This document shows, piece after piece, positions 36,498-44,726 of a stretch of 64,000 nt of DNA (positions within the stretch are counted from its first letter, which is position 1; each line of letters starts with the position of its first letter). Source of the DNA: Planomicrobium okeanokoites (lineage in GTDB: Bacteria; Bacillota; Bacilli; Bacillales_A; Planococcaceae); NCBI RefSeq assembly GCF_003428875.1, contig NZ_QQRS01000001.1:496001-560000 (forward strand), in the 5' to 3' direction. The notes under the pieces are model-generated. The model searched no databases and had not been told where the DNA came from. It was given only the letters and a program-made list of their open reading frames with translations. A program made the translations under genes and the position numbers.

Positions 36498-37024
36498 TAT
36501 TGCTCACCCCAATTTCGTTGAATAAAAGCGGCTCTTCCGGATCCGACGGAATATCGTTCATAATGCGCCGCATTCTTCTTATAATAATCCTGATGGTACA
36601 TTTCAGCCAAATAGAACGGCTTGGCTTCCAGAATAGGCGTCACAATCGGTTTATCGAATTTGCCGGAAGCTTCAAGATCAGCTTTTGATTTTTCAGCAGC
36701 AGCCCGCTGTTCCTCCGAATGATAGAAAATTGCCGGCGCGTATGAAGAACCGCGGTCAAAGAACTGACCGCCGCCATCCGTGGGATCAATCTGCGACCAA
36801 AAAACTTCCAGCAGTTTTTCATAAGGATAGATTTCAGGCTGGAATACAATTTCAACCGCCTCTTTATGGCCTGTCAGATTCGTACAGACTTGTTCGTATG
36901 TTGGATTTTCCAACTCTCCGCCCGTATAGCCGCTGACGACCGATTCGATTCCAGGCAAGCTGTCGAAAGGTTTGACCATACACCAGAAGCAGCCCCCTGC
37001 AAATGTCGCTTTTTCGGTTTTCAT
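36497..37024 (-). CDS. msrA: peptide-methionine (S)-S-oxide reductase MsrA (copy 2)
   Basis: A 175-aa MsrA with GGCFWC near residues 10-15 and YHQDYYKKN near the C-terminus. It is clearly homologous to the copy at 6978-7514 but diverges in the centre and tail, and has an extra Cys in [11 protein letters not shown]. Coupled to msrB, so the pair repairs both sulfoxide epimers. The ypmR-ypmS-msrA-msrB order is like B. subtilis. Confidence 0.95.
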   Translation of the reverse strand: MKTEKATFAGGCFWCMVKPFDSLPGIESVVSGYTGGELENPTYEQVCTNLTGHKEAVEIVFQPEIYPYEKLLEVFWSQIDPTDGGGQFFDRGSSYAPAIFYHSEEQRAAAEKSKADLEASGKFDKPIVTPILEAKPFYLAEMYHQDYYKKNAAHYERYSVGSGRAAFIQRNWGEQ

Positions 37025-37040
37025 ATTCCTGCACCTCTTC

Positions 37041-37616
37041 CTATTGGGTTATGGTAACACGTAATCGGATATCATCCTCTTCAAGGTTAAAGGCTTCCGC
37101 TCTCACACTGATGCCATCATCAAGGGGGATATCAGACAAACGAAGCAAAATTTCCTCAGAACCGGGATCCACTTCCATGAACTCCGGCAATGTAACCGAA
37201 TCTCGCAGCAGTTTCAAAGCCGATTCGGGGGGGATGTCGAGCATACCGATATTTACTGATTTCTGTTCAAGCAAAAGATTGCCATCATCCTGCACATAAG
37301 GTTCAAATTTGAGCAATATCGGCAAGGTCATGGAAAACACCTCCAATTCAGTGGATAATGCCACGTCATCGTTCACCGATAATGTCAACGGTATAGGCTG
37401 GTCTTTCATCGCATCCTGTATATAAGTGTTCGCAATCCCTTCAAAATCTGCTTTTGAAGTTCTGACTGTTAACGTATTGCCTTCTGCAAACGCGCGTTTT
37501 TCCGCTTCATAACTGATATAATCCTTAGCGGGTATCGTCACATAAAAAATAAATGCTATCAATGCCAATAAGTTAACAGCCAGCAGGATAGTAAATGCTG
37601 TGCGCCAAATTTTCAA
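37041..37616 (-). CDS. ypmS: YpmS family (DUF2140) protein
   Basis: A 191-aa protein with one N-terminal membrane helix ([21 protein letters not shown]) and an extracytoplasmic domain with the YpmS pattern ([35 protein letters not shown]). Function unknown; it is conserved next to ypmR and msr genes. It lies six nt downstream of ypmR and 16 nt upstream of msrA, so all four are probably one transcript. Confidence 0.88.
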   Translation of the reverse strand: MKIWRTAFTILLAVNLLALIAFIFYVTIPAKDYISYEAEKRAFAEGNTLTVRTSKADFEGIANTYIQDAMKDQPIPLTLSVNDDVALSTELEVFSMTLPILLKFEPYVQDDGNLLLEQKSVNIGMLDIPPESALKLLRDSVTLPEFMEVDPGSEEILLRLSDIPLDDGISVRAEAFNLEEDDIRLRVTITQ

Positions 37617-37622
37617 AACCCC

Positions 37623-38426
37623 TCACCCCCTGTCTTCAAATATCAATCCACATTCTTCCATCCGTTCCAATATGCGTTCCGTCATTAAATCGTATCCATT
37701 TCCATTGGGGTGGAAAAAGTCTGTATGATAGACGAGATTATCATTTCCTTGAAATAAGTCCTGGACCGGTACGAAACATGCCTGCGGATCGTCCGCCAAA
37801 GCTTCTTGCATGACCCCATTGTAGGCTTCCATGATTTCATCGAACTCTTCGATTTCATCAGTGATAAGCGAAAATGGATTGTAGACGCCAACCATGATCA
37901 AGGGAGCTTGAGGGTTCATTTCCCGTATAGTGGCATAAATATTCTCATATCTGTTTTCATACAGAAGCAACTCTTCCCGAAAAGCTTCAAGATTCAAATT
38001 GAATAAATCCCGCTTCACAATCCGCATGATATCATTGCCGCCTATCGTCATGACGATATAATCCGCTTCTGTGACAGGGCCTGTCAATTCACCTTTTTGA
38101 AACATTGACAATAGCTGGTCGCTTCTGCGTCCGCGTTTCGCTGTATTTTCAACAGCTGCCCCCCGGACCCCGGGCCAATCCCTGATTTCCGCAGCCAGCC
38201 GGCCTACATATCCGCCTCTATTCGCTTCATCACCGACACCTTGCGACAATGAATCACCCAAGGCCGTGATGACCAGTGCCTGCGGAACAAAGTTCGGCGG
38301 CACCTGGTAGCCGGCGAAAACCGTCTGGACTCTTGGTGCCGCTTCATCATTGCCAAAAATAAAGGAGGAACTGCATCCCGCTAACAAAACTATGGCTAAT
38401 AAGACAATATACAGGATGCGTTTCAC
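37623..38426 (-). CDS. ypmR: SGNH/GDSL-family lipoprotein hydrolase (YpmR)
   Basis: A 267-aa lipoprotein with lipobox LLAGC (Cys at about residue 18). The SGNH hydrolase domain has block I ALGDSLSQGVGD (nucleophile Ser), block III IGGNDI and the C-terminal FFHPNGNGYD holding catalytic Asp/His. It is probably an esterase or lipase acting at the cell surface. Two Cys near the C-terminus could pair. First gene of the ypmR-ypmS-msrA-msrB operon. Confidence 0.9.
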   Translation of the reverse strand: MKRILYIVLLAIVLLAGCSSSFIFGNDEAAPRVQTVFAGYQVPPNFVPQALVITALGDSLSQGVGDEANRGGYVGRLAAEIRDWPGVRGAAVENTAKRGRRSDQLLSMFQKGELTGPVTEADYIVMTIGGNDIMRIVKRDLFNLNLEAFREELLLYENRYENIYATIREMNPQAPLIMVGVYNPFSLITDEIEEFDEIMEAYNGVMQEALADDPQACFVPVQDLFQGNDNLVYHTDFFHPNGNGYDLMTERILERMEECGLIFEDRG

Positions 38427-38469
38427 TTATTTCTCTCCTTTACCTTCCTCAAAATCTTATAAAGTCATG

Positions 38470-39309
38470 TCATTCGGCATAAAACATGAAACCTATGGCT
38501 CCCAATCCGGTATGAGTTGAAATAACCGGAGTAGTGAAATCAAATTTTATATCTTTGAACCCTGATTCGATGATTCGTTCACGCAGCGGTTCAGCCATCG
38601 CTAACCCACCAGCGTGCACCAATCCCACACCCTTTACCGTCTTGCCTTTTGTGCGGTTTATAAAATCCTCAAAAAGATAGTCCACCACTTTTTTATGGCT
38701 GCGGGCTTTTGCGACTGGTGTGTATTCGCCGTCATCAAGTGAAGCAATCGGTTTGATCTTGAGGAATGAGCCGACCATTGCGCGACCTTTGCCAATGCGA
38801 CCACCTTTCACAAGATTATCCAGCGTATCCACTACCACAAATAGCTTCGTGTTCCTTCTGATTTCATCGACTTTGGCCACAATTTCCTCCATCGACTTTC
38901 CTTCTTTCGCCATTTTCGAGGCTTCGATCACCTGGAAAGCAAGCGCATAGGAAATATATCTGGAATCGATCACTGTAACATCTGTATCGGTCAATTCCGC
39001 TGCAGCACGGGCAGACTCGACTGTCCCACTCATGCCCCCCGTCATATGGATGGATAATACCTGATCACCATCTTTACCGAGTTCATCGTAAAGTTCCTTG
39101 AAAACACCTGGTGCAGGCTGAGAACTCTTCGGCAATTCTTCGGATTCCGCCATCAGCTCCAGAAATGATTCCGGTTCAAGATCAACCCGGTCAAGATAGG
39201 TTTTATCACCGATCTGAATGGATAATGGCACCATATGCACGCCATACTGCTTTAATACTTCAGGACGCAGATCCGAAGTCGAATCCGTCACTATGTGAAT
39301 CCTTGACAT
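38470..39309 (-). CDS. DegV family fatty-acid-binding protein
   Basis: A 279-aa DegV (FakB-like) protein. It has IVTDSTSDLRPEVL at the N-terminus and SSQPAPGVFKELYDELG, IHMTGGMSGTVESARAA and VVDTLDNLVKGGRIGK. These proteins bind a fatty acid and present it to the kinase FakA; the kinase gene is not in the window. ATG at 39309 follows AAGGAA; a longer in-frame extension lacks support. Confidence 0.93.
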   Translation of the reverse strand: MSRIHIVTDSTSDLRPEVLKQYGVHMVPLSIQIGDKTYLDRVDLEPESFLELMAESEELPKSSQPAPGVFKELYDELGKDGDQVLSIHMTGGMSGTVESARAAAELTDTDVTVIDSRYISYALAFQVIEASKMAKEGKSMEEIVAKVDEIRRNTKLFVVVDTLDNLVKGGRIGKGRAMVGSFLKIKPIASLDDGEYTPVAKARSHKKVVDYLFEDFINRTKGKTVKGVGLVHAGGLAMAEPLRERIIESGFKDIKFDFTTPVISTHTGLGAIGFMFYAE

Positions 39310-39418
39310 GACTTCACTTCCTTTTTTCTTATATACCTTATTTCCTATTCTAAAAACATAAGAGAACCATAGCAAATGATATGGCTGACTCTAGCGTCCA
39401 GCAGAACTCCATACTGAA

Positions 39419-40153
39419 CTATTTTTGCAGATTCCCGGCATTCTGAAGTGCCGCTTCAATTTTATCCTTCACGAATTGAATAGCTTCCTTGGAAGGCATG
39501 GATTTGAATGTTTCATGCGCAATCGGCTCCAGGATTTGTAATCTGACCTGTGCCGGCTTGATCTTGTTATTGTTTTTCTCCATGATATCAGCCGTACCTT
39601 GGATAGCCAGCGGTAATATCGGCACTCCGGCATCGGCCGCGATACGCATGAAGCCTGCTTTAAACTCCCCTAGCCCATTTCCTTTGCTTCGTGTGCCTTC
39701 AGGAAAAATCAATATCGAATGGCCTTCTTTTAACTTCTCAGCTGTATCGGATATCGATTTCAAAGCACTTCTTCGGTCTGTCCTGTCGATGAATACGCAA
39801 TTCATGTCTTCCATATAGACCGGAATCACCGGCAGTTTTTTCACTTCTTTCTTGGAAATGAAACCAAAAGGCTTCGGTATGCTGGAGAGTATAACCGGTA
39901 TATCAAAATTACCTTCATGGTTGCTGACTATTAGAACTGGCCCCTCCGGCAATAGTTCCAGGCCGGTCACTGACACCTCACTTTTAGTGCGTTTCATGAT
40001 GCCTGCCGCCCATTTCCTCGGTTCTGTATGAATCAGCTCGTCATATTCAGTGATTGTCAAATGAGGCTTTTTCTTTTGGAAACTCTTCAGCTTCACCGCT
40101 GCAACCGGCAAATAACCGAACAAAAAAGAAAAAGTCCTGATCGAATTAAGCAT
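39419..40153 (-). CDS. plsC: 1-acyl-sn-glycerol-3-phosphate acyltransferase
   Basis: A 244-aa PlsC-type acyltransferase that makes phosphatidic acid. The HX4D motif is HEGNFD in VSNHEGNFDIPV; block III is FPEGTRSKG. It overlaps the end of dfrA by 8 nt, forming thyA-dfrA-plsC, the same order as in B. subtilis (ypkP). Confidence 0.9.
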   Translation of the reverse strand: MLNSIRTFSFLFGYLPVAAVKLKSFQKKKPHLTITEYDELIHTEPRKWAAGIMKRTKSEVSVTGLELLPEGPVLIVSNHEGNFDIPVILSSIPKPFGFISKKEVKKLPVIPVYMEDMNCVFIDRTDRRSALKSISDTAEKLKEGHSILIFPEGTRSKGNGLGEFKAGFMRIAADAGVPILPLAIQGTADIMEKNNNKIKPAQVRLQILEPIAHETFKSMPSKEAIQFVKDKIEAALQNAGNLQK

Positions 40154-40643
40154 GTGCAGATCCTCCGCTTTTGCGTTCGAATATCAAATAGCTGAAGGAA
40201 ACACCGCCTGATTCAAGGCGTTCCGACTCGGAAACAAGAGTCCAACCGTCGCCGTACTCCGGAAAATAGGTATCCCCTTCGAATTCATCGTGAACAAGCG
40301 TCACATAGAGGCGATCAGCAGTTGGCAGGACATATCTGAAAATCTGCTCTCCGCCGATCACCATAACTTCCGAATGCACTTCTTCTGCAAGTTTTACAGC
40401 TTCATCGATGGAATGGACGACATCCACTCCTTCGATCGCCAAGCCTTGCTGGCGGCTGACCACAATATTGCGCCGTTTCGGCAATGGCCTTCCGATTGAT
40501 TCGTACGTATTGCGCCCCATTACAATGCCTTTATTCAATGTATGTTTTTTGAAGTAAGCAAGATCTTCCGGTATGTGCCATGGTAATTGATTGTCCCGTC
40601 CGATAATGCGATTCGGATCATGTGCTACCATCAATGAAATCAT
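40146..40643 (-). CDS. dfrA: dihydrofolate reductase
   Basis: A 165-aa DHFR that regenerates tetrahydrofolate. IIGRDNQLPWHIPEDLAYFK holds the active-site acidic residue. VMGRNTYESIGRPLP and VIGGEQIFRYVLP are NADPH/folate-binding motifs. It lies 12 nt downstream of thyA, whose reaction makes its substrate. Confidence 0.96.
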   Translation of the reverse strand: MISLMVAHDPNRIIGRDNQLPWHIPEDLAYFKKHTLNKGIVMGRNTYESIGRPLPKRRNIVVSRQQGLAIEGVDVVHSIDEAVKLAEEVHSEVMVIGGEQIFRYVLPTADRLYVTLVHDEFEGDTYFPEYGDGWTLVSESERLESGGVSFSYLIFERKSGGSAHA

Positions 40644-40655
40644 TTGTTTTTCCTC

Positions 40656-41600
40656 CTATACAGCTACAGGTGCTGAAATCCTCGGATGTGGATCGTAACC
40701 TTCTATGCTGATATCGTTCATTGTCAGATCAAAAATCGATTCGACGTCTTCGTTGACTTTTAATGTCGGCAGCTCTTTCGGCGTTCGGCTGAGCTGTTCT
40801 TTCACTTGTTCCATATGATTCAGGTAGAGATGTGTATCTCCTGTAGTATGGACAAAATCACCTACATCCAGACCGCATTCGCGTGCAATCAGGTGCGTCA
40901 GCAAGGCGTAGGAAGCGATATTGAAGGGCACTCCCAAAAATACATCAGCGCTCCGCTGATATAGCTGGCAGGATAATTTTCCGTCCGCCACATAAAATTG
41001 GAACATCGTATGGCAAGGCGGCAATGCCATGTCCTCAACAAATTCCGGATTCCAGGCAGTCACCAGGTGTCTCCTAGAATCCGGATTTTTCTTGATGGCT
41101 TCAATGACATTTTTCAATTGATCGATCGTGTCGCCAGTGGTCGCCTGCCATGAACGCCATTGTTTGCCATATACAGGACCCAGATCGCCGTACTTTTCTG
41201 CAAAATCATCGTTTTCAAGTATGTTTTTCTGGAAAATGGCCATTTGTTCCTTATAAAGAACCTCAAATTCCGCATCTTTTTGTGCACGGCGACCGAAATC
41301 AGTCATATCCGGCCCGCCATATTCTTTGCTCGAAACCCACTGGGCAAAAGCCCATTCATCCCAGATATGATTATTATCTTCTAGAAGCGTTTTCACATTC
41401 GTATCTCCTTTGATGAACCAAAGGAGTTCTGAAACGATGAGGCGGAAAGCTGTTTTTTTCGTTGTCATCAATGGAAAGCCTTTTGTCAGGTCGTAGCGCA
41501 TCTGATAACCGAATACACTTAAAGTCCCTGTTCCGGTGCGATCTTCTTTTTTCGTGCCGTTCTCTAAAATATGCTCACATAAATCCAAATATTGTTTCAT
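40656..41600 (-). CDS. thyA: thymidylate synthase ThyA
   Basis: A 314-aa thymidylate synthase converting dUMP to dTMP with methylene-THF. [19 protein letters not shown] is the N-terminal signature and catalytic Cys lies in [13 protein letters not shown]. It has the longer insert form (about 50 residues more than E. coli ThyA, region 85-140). GGAG precedes the ATG. Its leader contains a terminator-like hairpin at 41633-41662. Confidence 0.96.
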   Translation of the reverse strand: MKQYLDLCEHILENGTKKEDRTGTGTLSVFGYQMRYDLTKGFPLMTTKKTAFRLIVSELLWFIKGDTNVKTLLEDNNHIWDEWAFAQWVSSKEYGGPDMTDFGRRAQKDAEFEVLYKEQMAIFQKNILENDDFAEKYGDLGPVYGKQWRSWQATTGDTIDQLKNVIEAIKKNPDSRRHLVTAWNPEFVEDMALPPCHTMFQFYVADGKLSCQLYQRSADVFLGVPFNIASYALLTHLIARECGLDVGDFVHTTGDTHLYLNHMEQVKEQLSRTPKELPTLKVNEDVESIFDLTMNDISIEGYDPHPRISAPVAV

Positions 41601-41632
41601 TCATTTCGCCTCCATTATAAGATTAATCATAA

Positions 41633-41662
41633 CAAAAAAACCGCTATAAATATAACGGTTTT
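41633..41662. terminator. duplicated terminator copy in the thyA leader
   Basis: AAAAAAACCGCTATAAATAT, then AACGGTTTTAC. It differs from 42069-42098 at one position of 30. The stem has one C/A mismatch. It lies 32 nt upstream of the thyA start codon. Confidence 0.75.
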
Positions 41663-41680
41663 ACCAGGCTGTCGAAAAAC

Positions 41681-41830
41681 ATCATCTACTGCAATCATTT
41701 CGCTGCAGGCGGACGCGTTCCGCAGGGAGCTGCCTGAGCCTCCTCGATAGCTTACGCTATCTGCGGGGTCTCAGGACTCGCTCTGTTTCCTGCAGGAGTC
41801 GCCGCCTGCTGCTGCATTTTATATCTGTAG
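41681..41830 (-). repeat. family 2 intergenic repeat (locus 2)
   Basis: A GC-rich palindromic element: GCAGGCGGACGC near the left, CCTGAGCCTCCTCGATAGC in the middle, CGGGGTCTCAGGACTCGC, then GCAGGAGTCGCCGCCTGC at the right. The inverted outer parts can fold on each other. It looks like a short intergenic repeat seen in other Bacillales genomes. Confidence 0.8.
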
Positions 41831-41898
41831 AAATATGTGAGTATCTTCTCAGTAAATAAATTTATTTAACCTATCTCTTTATGGAATGAGATACTAAG

Positions 41899-42040
41899 AT
41901 ATGGAGCAAAACAGCGAGACTCCCAAGGGAGCAGGCGAATGCCGACGAAGTGCTGAGATCCACTCGGGCGAAGGGGACCGAGACCGAGTTAGCTCAGCGG
42001 AAGCTCAAGGAAAGCGAAGCTGTTATGCGCAATATCGATT
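41899..42040 (-). repeat. family 1 intergenic repeat (locus 2, inverted)
   Basis: The inverse of the locus 1 copy. Left end GATATGGAGCAAAACAGC, right end GCGCAATATCGAT. It shares GTGCTGAGATCCACTCGG and GACCGAGTTAGCTCAG with copies at 12347 and 50983. Translations of it in several frames are spurious. Confidence 0.85.
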
Positions 42041-42068
42041 ACTTATCTTTATCTTTTCTCAACAAGTT

Positions 42069-42098
42069 AAAAAAACCGTTATAAATATAACGGTTTTA
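42069..42098. terminator. ypjP terminator, second copy of the duplicated hairpin
   Basis: CCGTTATA pairs perfectly with TATAACGG, with A7 and TTTT flanks. It overlaps the ypjP stop. Confidence 0.85.
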
Positions 42099-42689
42099 CG
42101 AGAGCCATTTTGGCGGAGTATTTTTGGACCAATAGATATCGCCCAATGTGATGTGCTGCTGGAAATCATCTTCCTCCAAATGGTAATGGAAGTTGAAATA
42201 ATATCCTTCCTGCGGCTTCTTCTCTGTGCGGACGTGGAAACGGATCTTATCTTTATTCGTTTCCGTATCATAGATATGGAAAATCTTTTCGGAATGTTCA
42301 CCGGAAGGCTTCTGAGAAATCGCCAGCCTGCGCAAGCTTTCCGAATCAACCTGAGCAAGATGCAAGTCGATCGCCTGCTGGATGTTCGGCAGAATAGCTG
42401 TCTTGAATTCATCTTCGATAACCGGACCGATGCGGGAGCCGAATTTCATATAGGCTTGCTCTTCGGCAGTCTGATGGACAGTATCCAGAATCGTCGGGTT
42501 GGTGTAATAGAATTCCGATGGGTCCAGCCAGTCATATGTATTTTGAGTATTCGGACTTTTTTGCGCATGGGTTTTGAGTTCCGGCTTGTCATCGAGCAAA
42601 GATTCCCAAATCGTATGGTTTGGAGGAATCGTGCCGAGGCTAAGGACAGCTACTGCAATCACCAGCGATTTTTGCCACCAATTTTTCAT
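42096..42689 (-). CDS. ypjP: YpjP family protein
   Basis: A 197-aa protein with an N-terminal signal or anchor (KSLVIAVAVLSLGTI), then an extracytoplasmic domain with DWLDPSEFYYTNPTILDTVHQTAEEQAYMKFGSRIGPVI and a WLS end. It corresponds to YpjP, found beside thyB/dfrA in B. subtilis; function unknown. ATG at 42689 has AAGGTG six nt upstream; an earlier in-frame ATG lacks one. Confidence 0.88.
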   Translation of the reverse strand: MKNWWQKSLVIAVAVLSLGTIPPNHTIWESLLDDKPELKTHAQKSPNTQNTYDWLDPSEFYYTNPTILDTVHQTAEEQAYMKFGSRIGPVIEDEFKTAILPNIQQAIDLHLAQVDSESLRRLAISQKPSGEHSEKIFHIYDTETNKDKIRFHVRTEKKPQEGYYFNFHYHLEEDDFQQHITLGDIYWSKNTPPKWLS

Positions 42690-42835
42690 CTCAATCACCT
42701 TCAATTTCGAACAATTTGTAAACACCTTTGTTTAATTATACGAATTATAATGGTAAAGGTTTCATCTTCTTGAAATTCATTGTACAATAAAATCAGCAAA
42801 TACGCGCTGTTTTTTTGAAAAAGGAGGAATTTTTC

Positions 42836-42913
42836 ATGGATGCATCGATCCTTATCGGCCTGGGTCTCCTGCTTATGCTCGGGTACTTGACTTCATTAAG
42901 CTTCACTGACTAA
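42836..42913 (+). CDS. 25-residue hydrophobic microprotein
   Basis: The ORF ATG-GAT-GCA...GAC-TAA encodes MDASILIGLGLLLMLGYLTS and five more residues. It is a single transmembrane helix with acidic ends. A perfect AAGGAGG lies eight nt upstream (42821-42827) and a strong terminator follows 10 nt after the stop. No other gene on this strand lies between, so the RBS has no alternative user. Function unknown. Confidence 0.7.
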   Translation: MDASILIGLGLLLMLGYLTSLSFTD

Positions 42914-42923
42914 GATTTCACAA

Positions 42924-42959
42924 GCAAGAGCCCTTCCTGTTCTCAGGAAGGGCTCTTGC
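42924..42959. terminator. strong bidirectional terminator
   Basis: A 16-bp perfect stem, GCAAGAGCCCTTCCTG with its complement around TTCT. It ends the microprotein transcript and the convergent ypiP gene. Confidence 0.8.
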
Positions 42960-42963
42960 TATT

Positions 42964-43737
42964 TCAATTTAAGTTGATGACTCCATAGTGGAATTTCGTA
43001 TTGGGTCGGACACGCCGTTCAAATCCGTATTTTTCAAAATCCTGCGAACGAAAGTGCGCCTTCAGAACAACCGCTTTTCTGGCGACTCTTATTGCCTGAT
43101 CCATCCATTCATCAGTGAGCTGGCCCATATTGGCACTGGAGCGGACGGGAGTGAAATTGGACGCTTCTTTGATTTCTTCAGTGAACATCGGATCCATGTA
43201 GACAACATCGAATACGTTATCTTTCAGTGTTTTTAAATAATCCACGGCTTCCGAGCTGACTACCTGCACTCTTCTCATCGCTTCTGTGAGATGCGGCATG
43301 GCATCATACCGGGACAATCCTGTTTTAAGGATGAAGGCTATATCCGGATTGCTTTCGCAGCCCACGATGCTGCCGGCAGAACCGATATACTGCGACACCG
43401 TAATGGCATCCGAAGCCATGCCAAGAGTGCAGTCAAGAAAGCTGTCTCCTGGCGCGAGCCCTGATACTTCTATAAGCGGATCCTTTTCCAATGGCCGTTT
43501 GGTACGGAAAGCCGCTGAATTCGGGTGAAAAAAGAACGGCTCTGTTTTACCCATAGGATAAAATTCAAGCCGTTCTTTTGAAGCCACGAGGATATCCGCT
43601 TGTTCATCTTCATGCATTTTTTCAACCGATCGTTTATTACGGATAATAAAGCGGATATCCAGCTCTTCAGCAATTCTTTCAGCTTCTGCAGCAGAAGCTG
43701 CAGTTGGGCGATATGCTGTGGTGATAATCGTTGCCAT
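42964..43737 (-). CDS. ypiP: class I SAM-dependent methyltransferase (YpiP)
   Basis: A 257-aa protein with a Rossmann methyltransferase core. FLDCTLGMASDAI is the SAM-binding motif I, VGCESNPDIA motif II, and VVYMDPMF is a catalytic (D/N)PP(Y/F)-like motif, suggesting methylation of a nucleic acid or other amine. It matches YpiP of B. subtilis, function unknown. It overlaps the bacilliredoxin gene by 1 nt. Confidence 0.87.
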   Translation of the reverse strand: MATIITTAYRPTAASAAEAERIAEELDIRFIIRNKRSVEKMHEDEQADILVASKERLEFYPMGKTEPFFFHPNSAAFRTKRPLEKDPLIEVSGLAPGDSFLDCTLGMASDAITVSQYIGSAGSIVGCESNPDIAFILKTGLSRYDAMPHLTEAMRRVQVVSSEAVDYLKTLKDNVFDVVYMDPMFTEEIKEASNFTPVRSSANMGQLTDEWMDQAIRVARKAVVLKAHFRSQDFEKYGFERRVRPNTKFHYGVINLN

Positions 43738-44171
43738 TATTCAGCGACCTGCTCCAAGGCCTGCTTCAGATTATCACGGATATATTCCACCGAATAGCCT
43801 TCGATCTGTTCACGCGGAATGAAATATGCCAATTGCCCATCTTTTAGAACCGCAACGGACGGCGATGATGGCGGCACTTCATCAAAGTAGCTGCGCATCT
43901 GCGCAGTAGCTTCTTTTTCCTGCCCTGCAAAAACCGTCACCAGATGATCCGGTTTCGCTTCCGTACTGTTCAATGCTTCAATTACGCCAGGTCTTGCAAG
44001 TCCTGCTGCACAGCCGCACACCGAATTGATAACCGCCAGCGTCGTGCCTTTCGCTTCGCTGATGTGTTCGTTGACATCTTCCGGAGTCAGCAATTCCTTG
44101 AAGCCATGGTCAGTCAATTCTTTGCGCATCGGTGTTACGATGCCTCTCATATACTCATCATATGCATTCAT
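43737..44171 (-). CDS. yphP: bacilliredoxin (BrxA/YphP)
   Basis: A 144-aa thioredoxin-fold protein with the unusual CGC active site (Cys52-Gly53-Cys54 in NSVCGCAAGLARPG). It removes bacillithiol from S-bacillithiolated proteins, implying a bacillithiol-using cell. ATG at 44171 follows AAGGTGG. Upstream of and coupled to ypiP. Confidence 0.93.
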   Translation of the reverse strand: MNAYDEYMRGIVTPMRKELTDHGFKELLTPEDVNEHISEAKGTTLAVINSVCGCAAGLARPGVIEALNSTEAKPDHLVTVFAGQEKEATAQMRSYFDEVPPSSPSVAVLKDGQLAYFIPREQIEGYSVEYIRDNLKQALEQVAE

Positions 44172-44267
44172 TCCACTTACCACCTTTGTGTATATTCGCT
44201 CCCTGTCACTGAAGCTCTTACTTCCATTCTAACGGAATCATCAGGTGTTTTCATGCATTTGAGGTTA

Positions 44268-44567
44268 TTAATATTTCGGATACTCATTATTGATGAATTC
44301 AAGAAGCTGTTCGAATTGGTCTGCCTCATACCATTCATATGGCACTTGCTGGTCGACGTTCCCATCTTCCTTGATCTTTAAGCTGGTAGCTGATAATTGC
44401 ACTATTCGGCTGTCATCCACATCGTCATTTTTATCTGCAATCGCATGGTCATTGAATCGCTTCAAAATTTTATTGAAAAGCTCATCCCTGGCTTCTTCAT
44501 TTTTAAATTCCCATGATTCATATTTTCCTTGGCTGATTATTTCAATTGAAAAGATATTTCCTTCCAT
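44268..44567 (-). CDS. hypothetical acidic protein
   Basis: A 99-aa soluble acidic protein, with a beta-rich N-terminus (NIFSIEIISQGKYESWEF) and a Tyr/Phe-rich C-terminus. AAGGAGG precedes the ATG, so it is probably expressed. I recognise no family. Confidence 0.7.
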   Translation of the reverse strand: MEGNIFSIEIISQGKYESWEFKNEEARDELFNKILKRFNDHAIADKNDDVDDSRIVQLSATSLKIKEDGNVDQQVPYEWYEADQFEQLLEFINNEYPKY

Positions 44568-44673
44568 GTTAAAAGCCCTCCTTCTGAATTAAACAAAAAT
44601 AGCTGTTTCAGAAGGTAATACCTCTTTCCGGATGCATGGAAACATCTCCCTCCGAAATCGGAAAGCAGAATTA

Positions 44674-44714
44674 CAAAAAATGACCAGCGGCTATGTAAGC
44701 CGCTGGTCATTTTC
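44674..44714. terminator. ypgR terminator
   Basis: ATGACCAGCGGC pairs with GCCGCTGGTCAT, followed by TTTTTTG on the minus strand. Confidence 0.9.
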
Positions 44715-44726
44715 TCAATTACTCTA

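Noticed and set aside
41901-42773. 290-aa plus-strand ORF running from the repeat across ypjP
   Set aside because: Its first 50 residues are a translation of the family 1 repeat and the rest is antisense to ypjP. A similar spurious peptide arises on the minus strand at 12286-12507 from another copy.
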